Part shown: piece by piece, positions 16,105 to 23,377 of the stretch
Layout: every line of letters begins with the position of its first letter
Position numbering within the stretch: the stretch's first letter is position 1
Assembly (NCBI GenBank): GCA_937928015.1
Contig: CALFXA010000188.1
Location: 1-47,494 of the forward strand
Source of the DNA: an uncultured Anaerolineales bacterium
Lineage (GTDB): Bacteria > Chloroflexota > Anaerolineae > Anaerolineales > Villigracilaceae
DNA length: 47,494 bases
Direction: 5' to 3'
The notes under the pieces: model-generated
Databases searched by the model: none
What the model saw: only the letters and a program-made list of their open reading frames with translations
Told to the model about the DNA's origin: nothing
Made by a program: the position numbers and the translations under genes

Positions 16105-16133
16105 ATTGTAGAATCGAACCCGCGCCTGCGCAA
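16105..16133 (-). promoter_or_regulatory. Promoter of the helical protein/STAND ATPase pair
   Basis: Minus-strand TTGCGC (16133-16128), 17-nt spacer, TACAAT (16110-16105), about 50 nt upstream of the ATG at 16054. Confidence 0.45.
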
Positions 16134-16151
16134 GTGACATTAAACACGCAA

Positions 16152-16172
16152 GCCAGGCAACCTCCGCCTGGC
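16152..16172 (-). terminator. Hairpin after the eut operon, possible terminator
   Basis: GCCAGGC, 7-nt loop, GCCTGGC, followed on the minus strand by TTGCGTGTTTAA. The T-tract is poor, so termination would be weak or Rho-assisted. It lies 30 nt after the last eut gene. Confidence 0.35.
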
Positions 16173-16201
16173 CCGCGCCTCCCCCACCCCACTTCCCGTC
16201 C

Positions 16202-16579
16202 TTACTTCATCCCCGCCAGCACCTTCGCGATGACCGCGTCCAGCAGGGCGGGATTCACCTGTCCATCCAGGCGCGCCAGCACTGCCGCACGAATCCTCGC
16301 GAACAGTTCCGCATCCGTGGCGGCGGGAGTCACAGGCAACGGCGCAGGGTTCGACGGGCGGTTTGGCTCGTGCGGGTAGGCCGCCACCAGGTTGACCGAG
16401 GGACTGTAGGTGGCCTTGGGCGGCGGCGAGGATTCCACTCGCACCAGTTTGATGCCGTGGCGCATGGCGCGCTCGACCGCCAGGTCGGTCAGCACCAGGT
16501 TGTCGGTCACGTCGATGGACGTGACCCCGCGCGCCCGCATGTCGTCCACGTCACGTTCGGTGATAAAGGTTTTGGGCAT
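16202..16579 (-). CDS. Stand-alone EutQ N-terminal-half protein with an encapsulation-type helix
   Basis: A 125-residue protein, last gene of the eut operon; start at 16579 (MPKTFITERDV) with GAAGG upstream. Residues 1-48 resemble the N-termini of the EutQ and EutT encoded here: [IF]T-x2-[DE] opening, then LTDLAVERAMRHGIKLVR matching the EutQ ITPEATDVAYALGVKVIR. A Pro/Ala linker follows (48-85). The last 35 residues (LFARIRAAVLARLDGQ, then LLDAVIAKVLAGMK) form two amphipathic helices. From memory, Salmonella EutQ has a similar helical stretch between its N-terminal segment and the cupin, which the EutQ here lacks. I infer a microcompartment cargo adaptor or scaffold; no catalytic domain is visible. 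Confidence 0.7.
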   Translation of the reverse strand: MPKTFITERDVDDMRARGVTSIDVTDNLVLTDLAVERAMRHGIKLVRVESSPPPKATYSPSVNLVAAYPHEPNRPSNPAPLPVTPAATDAELFARIRAAVLARLDGQVNPALLDAVIAKVLAGMK

Positions 16580-16593
16580 AATGCCTTCTTTCT

Positions 16594-16666
16594 TCGCGCC
16601 GAGCGTAGTCAAGGCGCTCCTCGACTACCGCTTCGCAAAATGCGCTCAGCGTCCGCTCGGGGCGGA
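16594..16666. repeat. Degenerate family 2 repeat
   Basis: CGCCGAGCGTAGTC ... CGCTCAGCGTCCGCTCGGGGCG resembles the inverted ends of the other family 2 elements but is diverged. It fills the gap between the BMC-T gene and the EutQ-half gene. Confidence 0.4.
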
Positions 16667-16667
16667 G

Positions 16668-17306
16668 TTATTTCTCAGGGCGTCCGTCGAGTTCTTCCAG
16701 GGCCTTGACGGCGGCGTTGCGGGCGGTCAGGATCTCGGCCTCCGAGCCAGACAGCCACATGCGGCCGAAGCGTCCTACCGAGGAGACATGCAGGATCTTG
16801 ATGTTGGCGCCCTTCTCGGCTTCGTTGACCGCGTAGTTGATGTACGCGGCGGGAGCGCATTCCAGCACCAGCATGGTCTCGCCCGGCACAAGCATCGAGC
16901 CGCGGCGGAAGCGGTTGAGCAGCTGCGCCTGATACGGGTCCACGTTGGTGATGATCTGCACCGAGGCGATGAACGGCTTGATGCGGTCGGCGGGGTCCAG
17001 GCCCAGGCGTTCGAGCACGATGCGGCCCGCCTCCAGCACCTCGGACTGCGAGTGCGAGTGAACCTCGAACATGCCGAATTCGCGTTCGACGATCTGCGCG
17101 CCAGGCTTGGCCTCGGTCGATTTGACGGCGATGTCCACCAGGCGGAAGACTTCGTTGCCAGGCGCCACTTCCACGTACAGCGAGGCCATGCCCTCGGTCG
17201 GCAGGTCACCCTGAGTGATGGTGCCCACGAAGGCCGCGTACTGCGGCTGCATGCGGTCGAGATAGGAGTACACGCGTAATGAAAATTGTTGATTCTTGTC
17301 TGCCAT
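16668..17306 (-). CDS. Tandem-domain BMC-T shell protein
   Basis: 212 residues made of two divergent BMC repeats. Repeat 1 covers about 15-105 (MASLYVEVAPGNEVFRLV, FGMFEVHSHSQSEVLEAG) and repeat 2 about 125-205 (ETMLVLECAPAAYINYAV, GRMWLSGSEAEILTARNAA). Each ends with the beta-alpha unit common to BMC domains. It differs from the other BMC-T in this operon (EutL). Trimers of such proteins tile as pseudohexamers in the shell and can form gated pores. Start at 17306 (MADKNQQFS) has GGAG upstream; 13 nt separate it from eutJ. It may replace EutS or EutK, which are missing here. Confidence 0.7.
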   Translation of the reverse strand: MADKNQQFSLRVYSYLDRMQPQYAAFVGTITQGDLPTEGMASLYVEVAPGNEVFRLVDIAVKSTEAKPGAQIVEREFGMFEVHSHSQSEVLEAGRIVLERLGLDPADRIKPFIASVQIITNVDPYQAQLLNRFRRGSMLVPGETMLVLECAPAAYINYAVNEAEKGANIKILHVSSVGRFGRMWLSGSEAEILTARNAAVKALEELDGRPEK

Positions 17307-17319
17307 TGACAGGCTCCAG

Positions 17320-18168
17320 TTAATTGTTGTGCATGGCAATGCCGAGCGGCGTAACGAACAACGGATTGCCAGGCAAAATGGTTTCGATGCCAGTCATCTC
17401 CTGGATGACTTTATCCATTCCTGGATAGGCGCAAGTGCCGCCCACCAGGTAAATATGTTCGACCTTGTGGCCCGCGATGTGGCGGTTGATGATGCTGCCG
17501 ACCTTTTCCATCACGGGGCGGATGACGGGAAACAGGCGCGTCTGCTCTTTGGGGTCGATCTTGAGCGCCTCCGCCTCCTCGAAGCTGGTCCCCGTGGAAC
17601 CAGCGATCACCAGCGAGAAGTGGGTCCCGCCTGTCGGCTCGTCGGCGGTGTACACCACCTCCCCATCACGGAAGATGGCCACGCCCGTCGTGCCGCCGCC
17701 CACATCCACAACGGCGCCATCCCGCACCTGCAGGACGTTGTTGGCGGCAGTCGGCTCGTCGATCAGGCCCGTGCAGTCCAGCTCAGCGCCGTACAGCACA
17801 TTGGCTGTGGCGCGGACCTCCGCCTGCGGCACGCCTGGTGGATAGGCCGAAGCGGCCGAGGTCAGCTCGAAGCCGAGCTTCTGCTCCACCCGCGCCTTCA
17901 TCTTGCGCAGCAGGTCCACCGCGCCGACGAAGTCCACCACCAGGCCGTCGCGTGTCACCTGCGCGAACTGATACTCGCCTGCGATGGGCTGATAGTTCTC
18001 GTCCAACACCACCAACACGGTGTAAGCAGTACCCAAGTCTACGCCTACGTGGACGGTGCCACGATAGACGCCATTGGGCAGCAACAAGTCAGGGTCAGGA
18101 TGCCAGCCATTGGCTCCAGACATGACCGCATCCGTGCGGGTGAGAAGGTCAGAGAGGTTCGGGTTCAT
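17320..18168 (-). CDS. eutJ: EutJ, actin/Hsp70-fold chaperone-like protein
   Basis: 282 residues with the ATPase fold of EutJ: GVDLGTAYTVLVVLDENYQP (about 43-62, phosphate 1), VVDVGGGTTGVAIF (phosphate 2) and VGGTCAYPGM (adenosine motif). The family is a predicted chaperone of ethanolamine microcompartments; its client is not firmly known. Start at 18168 (MNPNLSDLL) has no clear SD, because the preceding 75 bp are a dispersed palindromic repeat; translation may depend on coupling or mRNA structure. The protein matches the family in length. Confidence 0.88.
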   Translation of the reverse strand: MNPNLSDLLTRTDAVMSGANGWHPDPDLLLPNGVYRGTVHVGVDLGTAYTVLVVLDENYQPIAGEYQFAQVTRDGLVVDFVGAVDLLRKMKARVEQKLGFELTSAASAYPPGVPQAEVRATANVLYGAELDCTGLIDEPTAANNVLQVRDGAVVDVGGGTTGVAIFRDGEVVYTADEPTGGTHFSLVIAGSTGTSFEEAEALKIDPKEQTRLFPVIRPVMEKVGSIINRHIAGHKVEHIYLVGGTCAYPGMDKVIQEMTGIETILPGNPLFVTPLGIAMHNN

Positions 18169-18180
18169 AAAATGCTTATG

Positions 18181-18256
18181 TCATTGCGAGGAGGCCGTAG
18201 GCCGACGAAGCAATCTCCTGTTCCATGAGGCTGCTTCGCTCCGCTCGCAGCGACAT
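18181..18256. repeat. Dispersed palindromic repeat, family 1 (element 3), between eutT and eutJ
   Basis: TCATTGCGAGGAGGC at 18181, GAAGCAATCTCC at 18207-18218 and GCTGCTTCGCTCCGCTCGCAG with a degenerate TCGCAGCGACA end. It occupies nearly the whole gap between two eut genes. Confidence 0.75.
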
Positions 18257-18258
18257 GG

Positions 18259-18987
18259 TTACAACTTTCCTGCTTTCCAATACAATTCCAGCACATACAC
18301 CGCTGACGAAAAGCGGTTGAACGCCTGGGGCAAATTGGCGATCGGGCCTGCTTCCAGCGCGACCACTTCCACTTCACGCGCCTGGGTGCGCAGGACGTTC
18401 AGCCAGTGCAGCATTTCATGGTCTTCTGGCCCTGGCACGATGTGCTGAATTCCGAGATGACGGTCGGGCCAGTGCGAGATCTGGTGCAGTTCTTCCTCGC
18501 TCTTGCCCAGCAGCGTCAGCGGCGCGACGGGGCGCATATTGTACTCTGCGCTCATGATCTCACGGCAATACGCAGCCAGCGTGTCGAGGTGACCTGCCAG
18601 CGCGCCCATGCCGAATCCGCGTGCCTTGGAGGCCGCCAGCATGACAAACGCATGCAGCGAGTCAACCCGTCCACGCAGGACCAGCCTGGGGGTGGTCTTC
18701 GGGGCGAAGTGACCCGCATCGAGCTGAGTCATGTGCTCGGGCTTGTGCTTGATCGGCTGTCCGCATTCGGAGCAGACAGGCACAGGTCCGCTCAAGACAA
18801 CGGGAAACGTCCCAGGCTTGTTCCAATCCGCAGACGCCATTTCGCTGGAAGTTTGAAATTCGATCTTGTGGTTGCGCAAAAACTCGCGCGCCGAATCCGA
18901 GAAGCGCGTCTCGGGCGGGAAGGCAGGCAGCCGCCCGCGTCCGTTCTGCCACAGTTCGCGCAGTTCGCTCTCGGTGATGATCGTCAT
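18259..18987 (-). CDS. eutT: EutT, corrinoid adenosyltransferase
   Basis: 242 residues. EutT makes adenosylcobalamin for ethanolamine ammonia-lyase. The N-terminus (IITESELRELW ... FSDSAREFLRNHKIEF) matches the opening domain of EutT/EutQ. The metal-binding motif CSECGQPIKHKPEHMTQLDAGH (about 73) keeps the CxxC pair. The adenosyltransferase part has RGRVDSLHAFVMLA, YNMRPVAPL, HWLNVLRTQAREVE and QAFNRFSSAVYVLELYW. The gene overlaps eutQ by 4 nt (ATGA). Its C-terminus ends soon after the last helix, slightly shorter than the Salmonella protein. Confidence 0.9.
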   Translation of the reverse strand: MTIITESELRELWQNGRGRLPAFPPETRFSDSAREFLRNHKIEFQTSSEMASADWNKPGTFPVVLSGPVPVCSECGQPIKHKPEHMTQLDAGHFAPKTTPRLVLRGRVDSLHAFVMLAASKARGFGMGALAGHLDTLAAYCREIMSAEYNMRPVAPLTLLGKSEEELHQISHWPDRHLGIQHIVPGPEDHEMLHWLNVLRTQAREVEVVALEAGPIANLPQAFNRFSSAVYVLELYWKAGKL

Positions 18988-19529
18988 TTCTCGTTCCAGT
19001 TGACGGGGAAGACCACGTACACAAAACGCGTGTGACTGGGCGTCCCAAACGTGATGCTCGAACCCTTGGGGATGTAGATCGTATCCCCTGGGCCGCCGCG
19101 CACCTGTTCCGTTCCGCGCGCGATGACCAGTTCGCCTTCGAGCACGATGTCGATCTCGTCATAGGTCAACGTCCAGGCCATCTCGCCCTTGTCGAGCGAC
19201 ATGTAGCCCGCGCCCATCGGCGAGCGATCCTGAGTGACCACCACATCCTTCAAGCGGACGTTCGTGCCTGGGGTGGCTGGCCCTTCGAGGAACGGGTCCA
19301 ACTGGACCCCTGCCCCACGCACGACTTTCAGCGGGGGCAGACTCGGGGGGATGGGCATCGGTTTCGACGTTGAGCCTGATTCCGTACCGCGAATCACCTT
19401 CACGCCCAGAGCGTATGCGACATCGGTCGCCTCGGGCGTGATGATATCGCCCTGGCCGAGCACCAGCGTGTTGGAACGCTCGCGCGCCAGGCGGCGAATA
19501 TCGTCGGCCGTGAACAGTTGACGCGGCAT
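18984..19529 (-). CDS. eutQ: EutQ, cupin-type (acetate kinase-like) protein
   Basis: 181 residues. N-terminal module LFTADDIRRLARE ... ITPEATDVAYALGVKVIR (5-47) and a C-terminal cupin: AGYMSLDKGEMAWTLTYDEID, VLEGEL, GPGDTIYIPKGSSITFGTPS and FVYVVFPVNW. EutQ has been linked to acetate kinase activity and microcompartment assembly in Salmonella. Compared with that protein the middle helical segment is missing; a separate gene at 16202-16579 carries a similar one. With no EutD or PduL in the window, EutQ is the only candidate here for ATP-yielding acetate formation, but it would still need acetyl phosphate. Confidence 0.9.
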   Translation of the reverse strand: MPRQLFTADDIRRLARERSNTLVLGQGDIITPEATDVAYALGVKVIRGTESGSTSKPMPIPPSLPPLKVVRGAGVQLDPFLEGPATPGTNVRLKDVVVTQDRSPMGAGYMSLDKGEMAWTLTYDEIDIVLEGELVIARGTEQVRGGPGDTIYIPKGSSITFGTPSHTRFVYVVFPVNWNEK

Positions 19530-19560
19530 CGAAGACGTATTCCGTTTTACGCGCTACGGA

Positions 19561-19884
19561 CTACTTCTCTTTGTTGCGTCCGCCGAAGGAGCCCTTGGTG
19601 TTCTGGGGCAGGATCATCTCGACGTCGGCGTGCGGGCGCGGGATCACATGGACCGAGGCCAGTTCGCCAACGCGCTTGGCAGCGGCGGCGCCAGCGTCCG
19701 TGGCGGCCTTGACGGCGCCCACGTCACCGCGCACCATCACGGTCACATAACCGCCGCCGACATACTCACTGCCGATCAGGGTCACGTTCGCGGCCTTGAC
19801 CATGGCATCGGCGGCTTCGATCGCGCCGACGAGACCCTTGGTCTCAACCATACCTAAAGCAATCATGGAAACATCTACGGGCAT
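19561..19884 (-). CDS. eutM: BMC-H shell hexamer protein (EutM/PduA-like)
   Basis: 107 residues forming a single BMC domain: [20 protein letters not shown] (7-26), [19 protein letters not shown] and [16 protein letters not shown]. Six copies form the flat hexamer that tiles the shell. The usual pore-loop region is GG in VGGGY. The C-terminus adds a polar tail ([13 protein letters not shown]) after the core. Start at 19884 has GGAG upstream; an upstream in-frame start overlaps that SD and is rejected. It is the only BMC-H in the window, so it would supply most of the shell surface. Confidence 0.95.
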   Translation of the reverse strand: MPVDVSMIALGMVETKGLVGAIEAADAMVKAANVTLIGSEYVGGGYVTVMVRGDVGAVKAATDAGAAAAKRVGELASVHVIPRPHADVEMILPQNTKGSFGGRNKEK

Positions 19885-19980
19885 TGTCGTAATCTCCTTT
19901 TGAGAGTTTGGTTTCCGATTAGACATCGGATGTCAGGGTTGAAACGAGTTCGAGCCCTGAAATCTGAGTTCCATCGGGTG

Positions 19981-20062
19981 TCATTGCGAGGGCGTCAGCC
20001 CGAAGCAATCTCATTGAAAGAGGGGATTGCTTCGGCGGAAGAACGCCGCCTCGCAATGACGA
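19981..20062. repeat. Dispersed palindromic repeat, family 1 (element 4), between eutM and eutE
   Basis: The most complete copy: TCATTGCGAGGGCG at 19981, CGAAGCAATCTC at 20001-20012, GGATTGCTTCGGCGG at 20024-20038 and CGCCTCGCAATGACG at 20047-20061. The outer ends and inner arms are both inverted repeats, so a long two-part hairpin is expected in mRNA. Confidence 0.8.
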
Positions 20063-20067
20063 AAATG

Positions 20068-21582
20068 CTATTTCTTCAATTCCATCAGCACCCTGCGCAC
20101 GATCTCCTCGACCTGTGCATCCGCCGATGGCGACGCAGGCATCGGCGCGGGAGCGGAATATCCGCCGCCCGAGAAGGCGCGCCGCTGAGCAGGGTCATCG
20201 GTCGAGCCTGGGGCGAAGGCGGCAGGCGGCGGAGCCTGAATCTCGTAAGCCAGGCGCTTGACGTTGTACAGGTGATGCACGGAGATATTGTCACCCGTGA
20301 TCGCGCCGCCCACGCCGCCCGAGCCGAGCGTCATCGACGGGCTGACGCCCGTGGTGTAGCCCGTCGCGCCGAGCGTGCCGAAAGTGTTGACCAGAATGCG
20401 GAAGACGGGCTTCTCCAGGCCAAATTGCATGATGACGTTATTGTCACGCGCATGGATGACCAGCGAGTGTCCACGCCCGCCGTAGTTGATCAGCTCGATG
20501 GAGCGCTCGCAGCCCTCTTCCCAACCGTCCACCTCGTACCAACCGAGGACGGTGGTCAGCTTCTCACCCGAGAGCGGCTCATCCTTGCCGACCCCTTGCA
20601 GTTTGCAGACAATGATGCGCGCCCAATCGGGGACGTTGATTCCGTACATCTGCGCCAGTTGCTGCGGGCTCTTGCCGACCGACTTGGGATTCGGCAAATG
20701 GCCGACGAAGAGATTCCTTGCTAGCACTTTCGACGTGGCCTCGTCGGCGAAGTAGGCGCCTTCGGCCTTCATCAACTCTTCGAGTTGAGCTGCAATGGGA
20801 CGGTCAGCTACTACGGCCTGCTCGGTGGCACAGATGACCGAATGGTCGAAGGCCTTGGAAGCCACGATGTATTTGGCTGCGCGCTGGATATCCGCCGAGC
20901 GATCCACGTAGACGGGCACGTTGCCAGGACCGACGCCGTAAGCGGGCTTGCCCACCGAATGCGCCGCGCGGACCATGTCCGAGCCGCCCGTTGCCAGGAT
21001 TAGCGCTACGTACTTATGTTTCATCAATTCCTGCGTGCCAGGCAGGGTGATGCGCGTCATGCACGAGACCAATCCCTTGGGCATGCCCGCGCGTTCGCCC
21101 GCTTCCGCCATGATGCGGATCGTCTCTGCGGAACATTTGGCCGCCGAGGGATGCGGGGCGACCACGATGGCGTTGCGAGCCTTGACCGAGATCAAGGTCT
21201 TGAACATGGCCGTCGAAGTGGGGTTGGTGGACGGGGTCAACGCGGCCACGACGCCCATCGGCCAGGCGATGTCGTAGGTCCCCTTTTGCGGATCGTTGCG
21301 GATGACGCCCACCGTGGGTACATCCTTGATCGTGTTCCACAGGATCTGCGAAGACAACAGGTTCTTCAGCACCTTGTGTTCAGGCACACCATAGCCCGTT
21401 TCCTCGTTGGCCATGCGCGCCAGCGATTGGGCGTTGTCAACGGCGGCCTGGGCCATCGCGGCGCACACGCGGTCCACCTCAGCTTGCGAGGCGTGCAGGA
21501 ACTTGCGTTGGGCGTCGCGCGCCTGGGTCGCCAGGGTGCGGGCTTCTTGGATGGAGAGCAGATCACTGTCGAGTTCGGTCAT
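20068..21582 (-). CDS. eutE: EutE, CoA-acylating acetaldehyde dehydrogenase
   Basis: 504 residues. Converts acetaldehyde, CoA and NAD+ to acetyl-CoA inside the microcompartment. The aldehyde dehydrogenase fold is clear: VVAALTPSTNPTSTAMFKTL (about 112), GVGPGNVPVYVD and the catalytic Cys in HSVICATEQ (about 255). Salmonella EutE has its encapsulation helix at the N-terminus. Here the N-terminus starts directly with a dehydrogenase helix (SIQEARTLATQARDAQ), while the extreme C-terminus, after an Ala/Pro linker, is ADAQVEEIVRRVLMELKK, a typical encapsulation helix. SD GAGG precedes the ATG. Confidence 0.93.
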   Translation of the reverse strand: MTELDSDLLSIQEARTLATQARDAQRKFLHASQAEVDRVCAAMAQAAVDNAQSLARMANEETGYGVPEHKVLKNLLSSQILWNTIKDVPTVGVIRNDPQKGTYDIAWPMGVVAALTPSTNPTSTAMFKTLISVKARNAIVVAPHPSAAKCSAETIRIMAEAGERAGMPKGLVSCMTRITLPGTQELMKHKYVALILATGGSDMVRAAHSVGKPAYGVGPGNVPVYVDRSADIQRAAKYIVASKAFDHSVICATEQAVVADRPIAAQLEELMKAEGAYFADEATSKVLARNLFVGHLPNPKSVGKSPQQLAQMYGINVPDWARIIVCKLQGVGKDEPLSGEKLTTVLGWYEVDGWEEGCERSIELINYGGRGHSLVIHARDNNVIMQFGLEKPVFRILVNTFGTLGATGYTTGVSPSMTLGSGGVGGAITGDNISVHHLYNVKRLAYEIQAPPPAAFAPGSTDDPAQRRAFSGGGYSAPAPMPASPSADAQVEEIVRRVLMELKK

Positions 21583-21651
21583 ATCTTTTATCCTCGCGTT
21601 TCGACTTCGGCCCTTGACAAACTCTCGGGCCCCCGCTCAACGCGTATGAGA

Positions 21652-22308
21652 TCAATAATTGAACGGTTGGTTCGCAACCTCAAGCACTTTGTTCTGGAAC
21701 GCGGCCACGGCGGCGCGGCAGGCAGGCTGGTCACCTGTCAGCATGACGCCCATGTAGTTGGTCTCGGAGGGCGGCATGGTCAGCGCGCAAATCTCCACGG
21801 CGGCGGACTTGAGCGCCGCATCCAGCGCCACCAGGCCTTCCATCGGTGGAGCGACCAGGTACGCGATCGGCGAGCCAACGGGAATGTTGCAGACCTTCGA
21901 GAGGTAGGTGCCCGTGCGCGAAATCAAATGCGGGAAGAATGCAATGGACGCATCCTCGTTGGCCGAATACCAGATGGCCTTCGTCTGGATGTAATCCACC
22001 GCCGCGTTCAGTCCCGCGCGGACCTCGGCGGGGTCGGGTCCCGCCAAAATAGCCATGATCTCACCCGAGATCAACCCCGAGGAATGCTTCGCGCCTGCGT
22101 AGAACGAGTGCGCATACACCACTTCCACGTCGGCCATCTTGGTGGCTTCGTCGATGGCGGTGTAAGTCGCGTCATCGTTGTCGACGGTCAGTAGGCCGAT
22201 GGAGCGCTGCTCGGGTCGAAGCTTGAGCTGCTCGGCAAAATTCCGCTCCACCTGGGGAATCAGTTGGACAGACAGGGGCGTTCCGTAGATCGGGTCGAGG
22301 ATGGCCAT
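21652..22308 (-). CDS. eutL: EutL, tandem-BMC (BMC-T) shell protein
   Basis: 218 residues with two circularly permuted BMC repeats typical of EutL: LKLRPEQRSIGLLTVDNDD, VYAHSFYAGAKHSSG, GEIMAILAGPDPAEVRAGL and in the second half ASIAFFPHLISRTGTYLSK, GSPIAYLVAPPMEG and YMGVMLTGDQPACRAAV. EutL trimers carry a large gated pore and are known to bind ethanolamine and cobalamin. The length matches the family. Start at 22308 has AAGGAT upstream. A 69-nt gap to eutE and a 131-nt repeat-filled gap to eutC flank it. Confidence 0.95.
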   Translation of the reverse strand: MAILDPIYGTPLSVQLIPQVERNFAEQLKLRPEQRSIGLLTVDNDDATYTAIDEATKMADVEVVYAHSFYAGAKHSSGLISGEIMAILAGPDPAEVRAGLNAAVDYIQTKAIWYSANEDASIAFFPHLISRTGTYLSKVCNIPVGSPIAYLVAPPMEGLVALDAALKSAAVEICALTMPPSETNYMGVMLTGDQPACRAAVAAFQNKVLEVANQPFNY

Positions 22309-22325
22309 AATTTATCCTTGTATCC

Positions 22326-22434
22326 GTCCTGAGCGGAGCCGCGTGATTTTCGCGGCGCAGTCGAAGGACAAGCTTACTTGGAACCTCGCCCTTCGACTGC
22401 GTTCCTCGCGTTGCTCGTCTCTCCGCTCAGGGCG
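22326..22434. repeat. Two opposed family 2 repeats between eutC and eutL
   Basis: GTCCTGAGCGGAG ... CGCAGTCGAAGGAC (22326-22369) and the inverted copy CGCCCTTCGACTGCG ... CTCCGCTCAGGGCG (22387-22434). Together they can fold into a long imperfect hairpin in the eut mRNA. Confidence 0.7.
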
Positions 22435-22439
22435 AAGAT

Positions 22440-23375
22440 TCATTTCGCCATTTTCAACTTGACACCAGAAGCCTGATGTTGACGCATCTTCTGGGCAATT
22501 TGTACCACAAACGCACCCGCTTCGAGCGGATTGGTGCCGCCGTTCTCGAAGATGTTACAAACGACATCGCGGTCGGCGTCGGTATCGCCGTATTTGGGTT
22601 TGTAGCCCATATAAGCGCTCATCGACTCGGCGCGACCCAGCCCAGGTCGCTCACCGATCAGCAGGATAACCACGTCGGGCTTGATCGCCTCGCCGATATC
22701 GTTCATCACGCCCACGCGTGCGTACTTGACGAAGAACGGCGTGCCGAAAGTCAGGCCAGCGGATTGTACACCCTGTCGGACGACGGGGAACATCTGCCGC
22801 AGGTTGGCTTCGACCGCCGCCGCCGACAACCCACCCCCTACCACTATCTGCACGTTGACGTTCTTCTGGCATTTCTCGTTGAGAGTACGCTTGGCCTCGT
22901 CGTTAAGCAGGCGGCCCAGGTCAGGGCGCAGCAGGTATTCCTGCTTGTTGCTGACCTTCGTTTGAACGGTAAACAGGTTGAACTCGTCCAGCAGGCGCTG
23001 ATCGACGTCGCGGTAGAGCGCGTCCTGGGTGACGGCGTGGTCGCCCTGGAAGAGCAGCAGCGAGGCGGTGCGATAACGCGGACCTGCGCGTCCCACACCG
23101 ATGCGGGCCGAGGTGGAAGCCATCAGTGCCCGCACGCCGTTGGAGTCTTTGGCATTGGTTACGCGCGGAGTCAGGCGCGCCTCGGGCGCGGTCGGGTCAG
23201 GCAGGTCGATGGTCAGGGAACCGCCAAAGCTGGAGGGTCTGGCGGAAAAAGTCTGGGGGGTGGATGGAGTCCATGCAGCGGGAGCAGCCGTCGGCGCGGA
23301 CGGTTGGACGGCTCCCGAGGCTTTCAGCTCACGGACGATGGCTTCTACGATCGCGGCAAGTTTGGCATCATCCAT
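22440..23375 (-). CDS. eutC: EutC, ethanolamine ammonia-lyase small subunit
   Basis: 311 residues. Residues 1-20 (MDDAKLAAIVEAIVRELKAS) are the encapsulation helix known from Salmonella EutC, followed by an Ala/Pro linker to about 55. The core begins LTPRVTNAKDSNGVRALM and includes SARIGVGRAGPRYRT, GDHAVTQDA, VVGGGLSAAAV, KYARVGVMNDIG, VILLIGERPGLGRAESMSAY and the Cys-containing DVVCNIFENGGTNP. It forms the B12-binding interface with EutB. It starts 2 nt after the eutB stop, with the SD inside the end of eutB. Confidence 0.95.
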   Translation of the reverse strand: MDDAKLAAIVEAIVRELKASGAVQPSAPTAAPAAWTPSTPQTFSARPSSFGGSLTIDLPDPTAPEARLTPRVTNAKDSNGVRALMASTSARIGVGRAGPRYRTASLLLFQGDHAVTQDALYRDVDQRLLDEFNLFTVQTKVSNKQEYLLRPDLGRLLNDEAKRTLNEKCQKNVNVQIVVGGGLSAAAVEANLRQMFPVVRQGVQSAGLTFGTPFFVKYARVGVMNDIGEAIKPDVVILLIGERPGLGRAESMSAYMGYKPKYGDTDADRDVVCNIFENGGTNPLEAGAFVVQIAQKMRQHQASGVKLKMAK

Positions 23376-23377
23376 GA

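Noticed and set aside
16090..16125. GGGTTCGATTC resembling a tRNA T-loop on the minus strand
   Set aside because: Flanking bases do not pair into a T-stem and no acceptor or anticodon arm is present; it lies in the spacer of a promoter.
18169..20067. CRISPR array from the repeated GAAGCAATCTC units in the eut region
   Set aside because: Copies are far apart, lie singly between genes, are palindromic and have no regular spacers or cas genes.
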